Of a stretch of DNA of 64,000 nucleotides, positions 50,181 to 60,828 are shown piece by piece. Source of the stretch: Varroa destructor. Its lineage: Eukaryota; Arthropoda; Arachnida; Mesostigmata; Varroidae. The translations under genes were made by a program, and so were the position numbers. Each line of letters begins with the position of its first letter. Position 1 is the stretch's first letter. The stretch covers positions 21,135,061-21,199,060 of the forward strand of contig NW_019211456.1 in the NCBI RefSeq assembly GCF_002443255.2, read 5' to 3'. The notes under the pieces are model-generated. The model ran no database searches. It worked only from the letters and a program-made list of their open reading frames with translations, and had not been told where the DNA came from.

Positions 50181-51055
50181 CCGTAAGTTAATGTCACGAA
50201 GTCTATTGGTGTCAGTCGGAAGCAAGGCTGTATAACGATAATAATATAGCAACAGGCCGAATATTCGTGACAACTAAGGCAGAAAATTGACGGCCGTGAT
50301 ATGATAAAAAGTAGCAGCTTTCGAAGTGGCCAGAGTTGGGACTATTTAGAGAACAACAAGAAGAACACTCGATGATTACTACTAAAAATTTGAAAACTGA
50401 ATGCTTTGCTTCCGCTGCATGTCACAATACCATCATAAATACAATGAAGTGTCATCGCTAGAACCGCGTGTAAAACCTCTTATAAGTGGGCGACGTACAT
50501 GAAATCACCATTATACCACGGTAGACTACTTAACCTTAGCTGATTAGGATCAGTCCAGCTCGACGCTGCGGTTAGAATATATCGCTGCGGGCTGTATCCG
50601 CACGGCAACGACGTTCCAATATCGAAAGCGTATCAACTGTATTAACTGAATCAGCCAGTGCGTCAGGAAGCTAGACCAGTTTCTTTCCAGCGGAAGAAGC
50701 AGCAGCTTGAAGGGCTCTGTCGGCTGCCCATTCGATTAAAACGAACAAAAATCAGGCCAGCAGACTGGCTAGGGTATGTAAACAGGCTAAGCGTATGTAA
50801 CAGCACCTCAGCGACCAGGAACGGTCGGGATCTGCAGACGCTCGGGGCGCTTGGCTCCCTGCCTCTGTCGTACCCTCAGTTGTCGTATTTATAGTTTCTT
50901 TTGATCTACGCACTTACAAAGGTTCGTGGCAGGTAGGCGAGGTATATTGCTCAGGCACATGCACAGTCTACATGAAGGTGCAGGTTCGTAGGCAAGGAAA
51001 CACATACATGGCTGCGTAGCTAACGATCGGATTTCTATCAAGGGCAAACTGGCTT

Positions 51056-51068
51056 GGGGGGGGGGGGG
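51056..51068. repeat. poly(G) run, 13 nt
   Basis: An uninterrupted G homopolymer. Length uncertain in assembly. Confidence 0.9.
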
Positions 51069-53194
51069 TAATGAAGGACGCCAAAAGCAGAGACAGTGCA
51101 CCTGTTTCGGACACCTTGTCCCTATTGCTTTAGGCTGACTCTCTATCTCTCAGGTTTTTCATACTTGAAGCCACCTTCTTTCATGGTATCCGCCCCGTAA
51201 CAGCAACAGCAGCAGAATAGCAACCACAGGAAGGAAGCATACAAGCTAAACGAGCGAGTCCGGAGTCTTCCTCCAACGGTAGCGGCGGCGGCAGCAGAAG
51301 CAGCAGCTGTAACAGTAGTCGTATAGCATCCCACCGCTTAAAAAGGGGCTAGGCGCGGTCGACGAAGGGGAAAAAGGAGGCAAACTGCTTCCTACTCCCA
51401 ATATCGCCCTTGATTGTGAGAAGTAAGTTGAAGAAATCTTCGAAGGAAAAAGAAGTGGGGCGGGCAAGGTACCTTGTCTGAGAGAACACACAGATCTTAT
51501 GTCCCCACACGAACGACGAAGCACATGCTATGACCACGCAAAGATCACACGTTGCTGTTTCTGCTTTTGCGGTAGCGATGGTACAGACCTGTCTAGTGCA
51601 CGCTAGACCTTGTCTGTAGGTTTAGTGTCAGGCACAAAAGCCGCTAGGCAGAAATCTGCTTGAATTGCTGCCTGAGTATGTAGCGGTTGTAAAGTCTATT
51701 AGGCATCGTCGCTGCTCGTCTACGCCAAGAAAAGTAGTGGTGCTCGTACGCGGCAGAACCTCACGCACATATTCCCTTTTGAGGGGAGAAAATATGTCTT
51801 GTAGTAGTTGAAGGAGTAGCAACAGCAAGGGAAGCTTCAGTGGCGATTTTGCGGGCGATTTGCCCATCCACCCGCTCCAGCGGCAACATCAGCATGTGAA
51901 GAATTCGGGCCTCTCTGTGTCATTTCACTCACAGGCTGAATAGCGGAAGGGAACCAGACAGGTCCTTCTGTGTCTCCACTGTATGTGCTTATTGGGTCCA
52001 TATGTCTGATGGTGTGCACAGCGCCTGCGGGGCCGCTCAAACGTAAACATAAGGGGCGTTCAGGTGTTCCAAGCATCAAACAGGTCGGCACTTTCTATCG
52101 GCAGCTTTACAAGCGGCACCGTCGTAGGCAGCAGCACGGAGACAATAGAAAAAGAAAGATTCTTTAGCAAACCTGTACAGCACGAAGTGGGCCACTTCTG
52201 TTTGCGTGTCTTCAGTGATCTCTATTCAAAGTTCAGAAGCGATCGCAATCCATAGCGTTTTCGCTCGCTGACCGACTCACTCAGCTTTTCCCGGTAGGTC
52301 CACTCCACTTACATCTGTTGATTCGAGACACGCAAATAAATAAGATACGGACGAAACGAAAAATAACGCGAGTCCTTTTTGGCTCGTAAACTGCTGTGCC
52401 TGCCGGTTCACGTTGTCCTCTCATATTGTGCCATATTCTCTCTATGCTTGTCTCCTCTCGTTCAGCAACGTGAGCCGATGTGGCCCCTTATAATAGAAAA
52501 TGTTCACATTTTTTAGGTTAGTTTGCTTGGCTCTATTCGTTCGTTTTCAAATATGCTCACCTGCTTGGGTCCTTCAATTAACTAGACTTGCTGCTTCTCG
52601 CAAGGCATATGCAATTAGACAACGTACTAAGGCTCAAACTTGGAGCTTTCTCGCAGGCATAGGGGTACATTGCATGTAAAATCTATTGACGACGCCTATC
52701 GCAATCGAAATTGTAGCAACGTTTCCGCTGTTCGTTTGACTAGCCGAATTTTTAAACCGCAGAAACAATGCAGCGCGTAAAAGCCGACCAAGACGTGCCT
52801 CAAGTTTCTCAATGAAAATCGTTAACCCGGAAAGGGCTTTTCTTTCGCATCATGTTAGCTCAGCGTCGATATAAGGCTTGAAAGTGACGCGAAAGTAATG
52901 CTCAGGCGAAAGCGTAATGACGAACGAAGTACAGCCGATGTTTAAGCAGTGCATCGTTGCTTTCATTGATATAGCAGTCAGGGCCATTATATAAATTTCG
53001 TCTTTTTTAGCGTATTCTGGGTTCTGTTTGGCGGATGGACGTCTATGCATTATGTTGATTTTCGGGAAACACCTACGACAAGCAAACATTGACGCACCGT
53101 CAATGGACATCGCTTTATTTCCACAATGTAGAAGCTATCGATCGAGCCACCGCGAAGTGTCTCCTTAACTCACTAATTAAATGATACTGCAGAT

Positions 53195-53584
53195 CTATAC
53201 GTACACGTACACGCGAGTGTTTTGTGGATACGCGACATGCATCAATCGACCCCAGTCGATCCACGAACATAGATGTTCATTTGTATAAGTTAACCCCACA
53301 ATGAGTTGCACACAAAAGACCCGCGCACAGAATTCATGGAAGACACGGCAGCAGTAACAATAGTCTACAGTTGCGATACGTAAACAAGAATAAAGAAAAA
53401 GCTGATAAGCAATAAGCAAGAAAACCAACAACAAGCGCAAGCTAAAACGGTTCTTGCTTTCGTAGCGACGTAAAGAGAGCATCCTTTGAAGCCCGTATAC
53501 CTGGGGCTGACAGCAGCAGCAGCAGCAAAAAAAAACAAATGAATTTACCTTCGTTTCTCCCCTTACAACCAATGCGTTCGACAT
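53195..53584 (-). CDS. hypothetical ORF, 129 codons, possible membrane protein or first exon (minus strand)
   Basis: An ATG (53584-53582) with a purine at -3 opens MSNALVVRGETK and then meets a fair donor (ACGAAG then GTAAATTC, GT at 53548-53547). Unspliced, the frame continues for 129 codons through a CTG repeat (cysteine run), a hydrophobic segment (RLLLVFLLIAYQLFLYSCL) and several further cysteines to a stop at 53195. An acceptor-like TGCTGTCAG lies only 42 nt after the donor, too close for a typical intron. Either a short membrane protein or an exon 1 ending at the donor is possible. No family is recognised. Confidence 0.2.
   Translation of the reverse strand: MSNALVVRGETKVNSFVFFCCCCCCQPQVYGLQRMLSLRRYESKNRFSLRLLLVFLLIAYQLFLYSCLRIATVDYCYCCRVFHEFCARVFCVQLIVGLTYTNEHLCSWIDWGRLMHVAYPQNTRVYVYV
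53511..53527. repeat. (CAG)n trinucleotide repeat followed by a poly(A) run
   Basis: Five CAG units and then nine A. On the minus strand this reads as T9 followed by CTG units. Confidence 0.9.
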
Positions 53585-54645
53585 AACGAATCAGAGTATG
53601 CATCTATGTATCTCCCTTATGTCCTTTGCCGTTTCTTAATTCAGTAATGTCAATTTATACACCACCTTGTCGCCGTTTCGCGTTGCAAGCTTAAATGAAA
53701 GACATAAAGACAAGTGGCAGTAGCAGTGTGGGCTTTGTATATTCCTGCTTCTGTATATATTTTACAATTAAACTTAAATACGCAACCACTGGAGCTGCAG
53801 ACAGTGGGCGACCCATGAGACCACAGAGATGAGAAACAGTTCTCTGTTTTGCGTAGCAGAGTTTCACGATTATAGAAAATCACTCTGGGCTCCTATCGCT
53901 TTCTATTACTGCGGTCTTGGCCTCTTTTTTATCCTCTGATCGTTGATTCTTGTTATTGGTGTCCGGTTCGCCTCACCTGCGTCCCTCCTCCGTGGACCGA
54001 TCCGTATCTGTTCTCAAACCTTCAGATCCAGCACCAGCGCCACCGTTTCAAGCGCCGTTGCTACTGGCCATCCATTCTCTGCTATTTATTTGTCTCTTAT
54101 CCTCTGGCTGGCCGTGGTTTTGTGCCACTGGCCGTTCGATAGCTCCACTAGCGTTGTTGTTGCTGCAGCTTATTGGGCAGCTGTTGTCTCGAGACGACAC
54201 CGTCGGCGCTGGTACTGACAACGATCCATCGGTCGGTCATTTCTCTCGTGGTGGGTCATGCTGACGTGGGATGTATTAGTCTCCCCCTATTCCTCCGTCG
54301 CGATGCTTGCCGCCAGCTCTGCTGCCGCTGACGTTCATAAGGCACGCGGCAGTTACGGCGGCAGCGGCGGCGGACGACGTGAACAACAACGACACCGACG
54401 AAGCTGATGGTAATAGAGTCGTGTAGTGGTTTCGCGGAGCGGATGAAGAGTGGTCGAATAAAAGGGGAAAAAAGAGCGACTAGAGAGAAGTAAGAGCGAA
54501 TCAGCCGTTGCTTTTTTGTCTGCTTGTCTATCGAGCCACCAGCGCTGCACGAGTGGCTGCAACTATGAAGAAGCAACCGATACACACACACTTAGAGCTG
54601 CAATAGATGTTGTCTGTCTGTACGTGTTTGTGTGTCTGAGTAGAC

Positions 54646-54669
54646 AAGAATTCACCATGATGAATTCTT
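54646..54669. repeat. perfect 9-bp inverted repeat
   Basis: AAGAATTCA and TGAATTCTT arms around a six-base loop CCATGA. Probably incidental. Confidence 0.8.
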
Positions 54670-57042
54670 ATGTTGTTGTTTCTGCCAGTAGTCAATGGCT
54701 CTACTCATGTGGCCACCAGCAGCAGAAGCCGTGGCATCATCAGAGCGAACAAAGCCTCAAGTGACCGGCAAAAGCTGCCAGCAAACAGATGACCAAACGA
54801 CGCTCTGCCGCCGTCAAGTGGCCCGAAACAGGCCCGCAACATGACGCTGATGAAGCGTCTACCAGCGGCGAAGGCGACGACTGTAATGTTGCCCATATAT
54901 ATGCGTACTACGGATGACACTACGTTCACTGCTAAGGAACAGCACAGTGAAGCGAAAAGGTTTCATGACTGCTGGCTAGTTCCCTTTCTGAATCAACGAA
55001 CATAGACTCCCTCAGCCGCCAGTCCATCTCTCTATGTACAGCACTTTTTGTGTGTGTATGTGTCTGTTTGTTAATGTACAGCTAGTTATCTGTCTATCTA
55101 CCCTATCGAAAAGACACCTCAAAACATCAACGTGCTCGCGAAGATGATGCTCTGTCGGTCAGTTTTCTTCTTCTTGGCTCCCTTACTCTCTTCGTGTTTT
55201 TCCTTTATTCTGTCAGCTAAAATCTACGAAAAAAAGATGTTCTTTCAAGAAAGAAACATTTTGAACGGTAGCCAAGGCATCGGCAGGCAGATAAGCAGAG
55301 CAAAGGTGGCCAAAGGGAGAAAGACCGGGAGATGAAAGGAAGAGAGGTTGAAATAGTCTCAGCGGAAAAAATAATTTTTGCCATAGAGAAAACGGAGCGA
55401 TCGATGTGAGTGCCGGTCGACAACCGATCAACGGCTAACAGCTGGCAGCAGCGGCGCTAGCTCTATCGAAGTCGAATGGTCACTGCTCTTTACTGCTTCA
55501 TCGATAAACATACATTCAATGCGTTTCAGCAGAAGCAGTGGCGGCTGCTGCGACGACGTCAAAAACGATGTGGATATCTGTCCCCCCGTTATGTTGCCCG
55601 CTTTCAGCGACCGACAAATGTCCGTGTTGTTGTTGAATGGCAGACGGCAAACAAAACGCTCTCACGGGACTCAACGGGCTTCCGATCCAGCGTTTCGCGC
55701 AGGAGGGGATAAATGTTTTTCGGCCTTTAACTCTCGCTGTTACTTTTATAGGTCTATTTTCTATCTGAGCACAGCAACGCAGTGTTATTCATACTATTAT
55801 ATTATACACACAAAGCGAACGCAGCTGGCTCCCCTCAATGGCTGCGGAAATGCCATCAAGCTCTTGTTCATCCTTATGCTGTGGACGTTTCAGCAGCCGC
55901 CGGTGCTGTCAACATCGTAAAATCGAGTCCGAACGACTTGGTTGAAGGGAATCATGCATCGCACTTGCGGGTTAGCCAAGGCCGCGAATCCTGAGCTCAG
56001 GCACAGGGAATCAGTGCCACAGCCAGTGTGAACTGCTAAGACTGAATGGGCAAGCAAGCAAGTTTAAAGAAGTCGACGTCAGTATTCCAGATGTAATTAG
56101 ATGCGGAGACACGCTTCGCTGCGAAAATAGAGATCACAAATTTACGACAGTAGACGGCGCTGGTGAAGTCGAACTTACTGTATTTTTACAACTCGAAACT
56201 TCTTAGCCAAAACGCAGTGAAGGACGGAACGGAAAACGCGACCAGTTAATCGCTACTGCATCAGCAAACTCGGTAGAGAAACTCGGCCTTTTGCCCGAGG
56301 CATAGCAACGATCGCCGGCAAAACTCATCCACTGGAAATTACGTTATAATAGCGCTGAGCCAGTAAAACTTTAAGCCTGTAGTCGAGAAAAGGACGACTG
56401 AGAATAGATTCGATTGATTAAAGGATAAACAAAGTCCACAGAATCAAAGTTCAGTTTCCTCGCTCTGTTTCAATTTCTGCTATCATTTTACATGATAGCT
56501 GCGTAAAAAACGATATTTACCTCCGATAGGAGATTTAAGTAAGCACAAACATTTCACACCCTTTTTATCATGCTGTTTATTATGTTGTGCGGAGCACAAC
56601 AAATCGCTACCTAGCCCAAGCATTAAGGGGTTATTATTACGCAAAAGGCTCAGTTCCTGCTGAATTGGTCTTACATTATCGCACAAACAACGCGTCTTAT
56701 AGGCTGTCAGTGCTAAGGTCTTTCCCTTGCATTTATAAACAGCGCACATGACTCTTGATACACCCCTATGGTGCGCTCGCCGAACAAGTGACGGCGTGCA
56801 TGATGATACGCTTGGCCATCCTAGCCTTATACTGAGACCAGACAGCTATGCGAGAAAACGACAACCGAGAATTGACACGACTGAGAAGAAATAAGCAACA
56901 CTGCAGAGATAACGGAAGCGTCAGCAGTACTAACAATGACACAAAAAAAGTGACACAATCTCTTGCTGTAAAACACAAATACGAAAGTACGGAAGACAAA
57001 TAACATATGCCTATTGCCACTATTAATATATCGTTTTCCTTC

Positions 57043-57062
57043 TATATATATATATATATATA
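57043..57062. repeat. (TA)10 microsatellite
   Basis: An uninterrupted TA run. Confidence 0.95.
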
Positions 57063-58850
57063 AGACTATAGTAACTGTAAGCAAACTGTAAACGGAGAGT
57101 GTTTGGAAAGAATAAGCGCGCGTTTGCCTGCATTCGGAACGCAAATCGGGCTTCCCGCGCACAAGATCTGTTGCCGCAGCTTAAGTTGCGGCCGGTCACT
57201 ATCGCTGTTGAAGCGGCTGTAACGCACGCTCCGACGTAGCTTGAGGACGGTCAAACAAAGAGTAATTGCCCGAAAGACGCAAATTTCGTGGTGACGAACC
57301 TTTCCAGCGAGGGTACAATTGTTCTATGCGTGAGAATCACATCCGTTGTAAACAAACAACTGGATTTAGTGGAATGACAGCTACATCTTACATATATATA
57401 TATGGAAGAATAGAAGCGGCCGTAGTTGGACACGAGTTCTTTTCTCGTTGATACTTCGTGGCCAGTGGCTGGTCGATCGGCTGTCTGTCTGTCGGTCGTT
57501 CGTTGTATAGATGTTCGTATGAGATCCTTCCTTCACATGCTGCCATTATGCATGTTACTCAATAGGTGAAGACGAAACGAGCACCAGCCAGCGAGCAAAC
57601 CCGTAATGAACCGTCGCAAATTTTGGGACTTACACCATCGATCGCTTGAGGTAGATGGGATGGTTGCCGCCCATCTAACGATGACAACAGCAATAAGAAG
57701 AGGAGAGTTTCCTGTTATCGTCCTCACTATCAGCGCGGCCATTAGTTACACGTCTCGGCTATACACTTCATACGTCGACGTCATCCTCATGTTTTTACAA
57801 GTATGCAGTCTCTCGCCATAACGTGACAGCTCTCACTCCCTCCTTTGGGGCGTACATATATGCCCTTAGCTTTTTTGCGGGATACTACGAGAAATGTGGA
57901 AATGGAATTACAGAAGGAAAACACGCTGGATCCTGTCGATTACAGATGCTTGTAGGCCGGCCAGGAGCCAATAATACATACTATTTTCTATGTATACCCT
58001 CTTCTGCTAGATTCCTCCGACCGCGATATCGCTGTGAGTGTCGTTTGTACGCTTGTGGTAACTTTCCTATTTGATGGTTCAGCATCAATCCATGGGCTAT
58101 AATGACCGCCAGGTAGGCTTAAATCGACCGAAATGCTAACACTCCATAGCCGCTTCAATCAATGAGTCAGTGGTCCATCAGCCAGGCACAAGACAGAAGG
58201 TGGCACAGTGCCAGGGTTTAGCTGTCTCAAAATAGGTTGGACGGATCTTGTGACGCCCAAGTGGAGCGAGTATTTGAAAAATCTTATCGTAAAGCTGCCC
58301 TTATCAACGCAAGCCGAAGCTTGGTAGGTGGCGGTACAAAAAATACAAAAAAAAAAAATCGAGGATCCCTGATACATTTCCTAGCAGGCTGACTTCGCCG
58401 CCAGGGGCCGAATCAGTCGAAATCTCATAGTTCATCGAAGATAGTGGCCATGCTACGCACATGTGTCTGATGGGACCTGCCAAATCGTGTCTGCTTTTCT
58501 GCACAGCGGCACGATCGTATCATTGATATGTATTGTTGCTATGTAACTTCGAATGTTTTTCCTCGCCAATTGGCGATAATATTGATGGCTGAATATGCTT
58601 GACCCTAGCGCTCACGTCGTTCGTTACGTTACTCCACGCGGATTCGAACACCATCAGCGTAGCACTTCGGGTTCGTGTTATTTGCATAGGAAGAGTCAGT
58701 CCTTTAGTCTATCTTGATTTTTCGCTGTCGTTCATGCTTGTTCGTTGAATTCTGCCTTGCCTTCCTTTTTTTACCGAGTGTTTGTTGTCCTTCATACCTT
58801 TATTATCGTTTTCTCACTTCATCCAAGCTTCTTTTTCTACTTCTGGCAAG

Positions 58851-59024
58851 ACTCAAAGGTAAAAAAAAGGCTGACAAGGGAAGACCGAAGAATAAGAAGG
58901 CTGTCTGCCAGACAAAAAGAGTAACATTGAGAGTCACATACCAATTTCGTCTACAGGGTGAGTCTGACGCCGCTGCTAAGCGACGGGTAAATGTAGAAGG
59001 AAAAGGCAACGAGGAAAACGAAGG
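58851..59024 (+). CDS. putative lysine-rich internal exon, unknown product
   Basis: This 174-nt segment follows a long pyrimidine tract ending CTTCTGGCAAG (acceptor AG at 58849-58850) and ends at a good donor (CGAAGG then GTAAGC, GT at 59025-59026). One frame is open throughout: one base, 57 codons, two bases. The peptide starts with a basic patch (LKGKKKADKGRPKNKK), passes through VTLRVTYQFRLQGESDAAAK and ends acidic (EGKGNEENEG). The composition suits a nucleic-acid-binding linker, but no domain is recognised. A second donor-like GTGAGT inside it (near 58958) would give a shorter exon. No partner exon is identified. Confidence 0.28.
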
Positions 59025-60256
59025 GTAAGCTTTAGCTTTTTTCAGTCGTAATCGTGGTCGCACACAGTGTAAGTACGCACTGCAGCCATAGCACATGTCG
59101 ACGACACGGGACGGGACTGAGACGACACATCAATCTGCAGTTACAGAAGAGTGATGATCATAGCGATAAACCATGGGTAGCGAGCGAGTTTGAGAGCCAA
59201 CTACACAAGCAGCGGGTGGAGGTCGAGTTAGGCTGCACGAGGCTTGACTGTATCGTAGACGAACGAATGGGAAAGACACTTCAGGCTAGAAATATGCGGG
59301 AGCAAGCCATCCGCAGTAGAGTGGGTCGATCGGCCTCTTTTCTGCACAGTGAAATACTTCTGAAGGACGGACCCGTCTCTCTACGAAGGAGATGAGCCTG
59401 GACGAGCACTAATGCTACTGTACAATGTTGGTTGGATTGCACGGACAGCGGGCGAGGCGTGCAAATTCCAACTAAAATCGTAACAAGTAAGGGGATGAAA
59501 AAGGACTAAGGAAGTTGGGTGTTCCAGCCAGGCAGTACGTATTGAGAGAGCTGGTTGCTTGCTAAGATCATCACCAGATTCCCTACTATAGAGATGTGTG
59601 AAAAGAATCGCACCCAATGATCTGCTTCCACTGCCGGCAACTAGAAGAAGAGAAGGCCAGCAAAGAACAGAGAAGCGAGAGATTGCGACTGTGGGGCACT
59701 CACGGCTGCCGCTGTCACTGCACCCCACTACCACCGCTCACAATGTGCTGAGCCATCATGTCCAGTGCAATCCTCCCCGATATAGAAACTCTAAACGCTA
59801 AACCATCCTCCGCCTTGTCGGAAAAACTGTACAGCAAGTAGTCCCGCTGCTCCCTTTCCCTATACCCTGTTCCACTGCAGCCTCTTCTTTCCCTTTTGCC
59901 CCATATCTTCTAGGAGTTTCTGCACGAAGGAAAAGATTCTCATGGAGATTTCTGCCGACCGTTGTGACAGACCGAAGGACGGGTTTGCTTGACCGAAAGA
60001 GCCTACGGACCCGATCAGGCCGACATTCTAACTTTGCGCAGTGCACACATATAGAGAAAGCCGTGATAGAGACAAGGAAAAGGTCGAGAGAAAAGGAGAG
60101 AAAACGGCTGGAAGGAAACTATAAGTAAAAAGAAAAAGAAACTGAGTGGAAGAGTCAGGAAGTAGTGACGCCAAATGCAGCACCGAAAACCAAAATACCG
60201 AGAGGCTGAAACAGGCAGGGAACATCGTGCTGTTCACCAATGAGAGATATAGGCTT

Positions 60257-60640
60257 ATGAGTAAGAAGCCTGGCGACTCCAGGATAGCGACCGGCTCGGT
60301 TGACCCGCAAGCCTCAGAAATTATCATTCAATTTAGCTTCGCTTTGCACCTCACGGTTATACCCTTTCTAAGTCTATCAGCGTCCTCCAAGCATCATTGT
60401 AATCATCATCATCATCATCACTGTCATCACAATCATCACCATCGTTATTCCGCAGCTCTTCCGAAAAAGACGGCACTAGATCAGAACGATTTTATTCTAT
60501 TGGCAGACGAACGGGTCGCCTTCTTCGCTGCTTCACAGTCCTTCTCTTTTGAGTCCCTTTGGACTGCCCGGTGCTTTACGAAGCTAATGTTGTCTGCGTT
60601 CGATGAGCGCCAATCGTCTGGATGGCTGTGTCCGGAGTGA
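60257..60640 (+). CDS. hypothetical ORF with histidine-rich repeat
   Basis: The open frame runs from 60146 (directly after a TGA) to a TGA at 60638-60640. The first ATG is at 60257, giving 127 codons. The third position leans to GC, and the flanks read naturally (NERYRLMSKKPGDSRIATGS before, LDQNDFILLADERVAFFAAS after). A central (CAT)n repeat encodes a His-rich tract with Asn and Cys interruptions. No family is recognised. It overlaps the next ORF by 19 nt in another frame, so at most one is likely to be coding there. No clear acceptor precedes it, as the upstream sequence is purine-rich. Confidence 0.22.
   Translation: MSKKPGDSRIATGSVDPQASEIIIQFSFALHLTVIPFLSLSASSKHHCNHHHHHHCHHNHHHRYSAALPKKTALDQNDFILLADERVAFFAASQSFSFESLWTARCFTKLMLSAFDERQSSGWLCPE
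60402..60421. repeat. (ATC)n trinucleotide repeat
   Basis: Six or so ATC units, with related degenerate units continuing to about 60440. Confidence 0.9.
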
Positions 60641-60828
60641 GGATCTTTCGGATACTGTTGACGGCTGGTGTATTACTGGCCGATGCTGCCGCGCCCATTG
60701 ACGACGCTCAGCTTCGCTGTCTCTCGCTGTCAAACTCGCTGATCTTCCGGCGGTTGATCTTCAATATACGACCTCAATCGACTTTGTCCACGACCAGTCG
60801 CGGCTTGCCTGCCTGCACATTAGTGTAG
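60622..60828 (+). CDS. small secreted-peptide candidate, 68 aa
   Basis: An ATG-started 68-codon frame with a signal-peptide-like start (MAVSGVRIFRILLTAGVLLADAAA) and a mature part containing PIDDAQLRCLSLSNS, FRRLIFNIRPQ and a C-terminal PACTLV. By my count about 63% of third positions are G or C, above the local background, which favours coding. It has two cysteines and one RR site that could be a processing site. The stop TAG overlaps a weak donor (GTGTA then GTAAGC), so the frame could continue into another exon. No known neuropeptide or secreted family is recognised. The ATG context is poor at -3. Confidence 0.28.
   Translation: MAVSGVRIFRILLTAGVLLADAAAPIDDAQLRCLSLSNSLIFRRLIFNIRPQSTLSTTSRGLPACTLV

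Larger units (their letters stand above)
46668..53194. other. stretch without a supportable gene
   Basis: This has short frames only, plus a perfect 18-bp palindrome at 50163-50180 and a G13 run at 51056-51068. A minus frame reaching a GTGAGTGAA donor-like site at 51932 reads naturally (for example DPISTYSGDTEGPVWFPSAI, ATG near 52076) but lacks an acceptor or a domain. The plus frame at 49327-49599 ends near a GGTGAGT donor-like site and is alanine/serine-rich. Confidence 0.45.
53585..58850. other. stretch without a supportable gene
   Basis: Short frames only. It includes a 9-bp hairpin at 54646-54669, a (TA)n run at 57043-57062, a short TA run near 57390-57402, and a long pyrimidine-rich region at about 58714-58850 that leads into the acceptor of the next candidate exon. 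Confidence 0.45.

Noticed and set aside
53507..53548. 42-nt intron between GTAAAT and TGTCAG on the minus strand
   Set aside because: It is shorter than typical animal introns, and the acceptor tract is just the T-run and CTG repeat.
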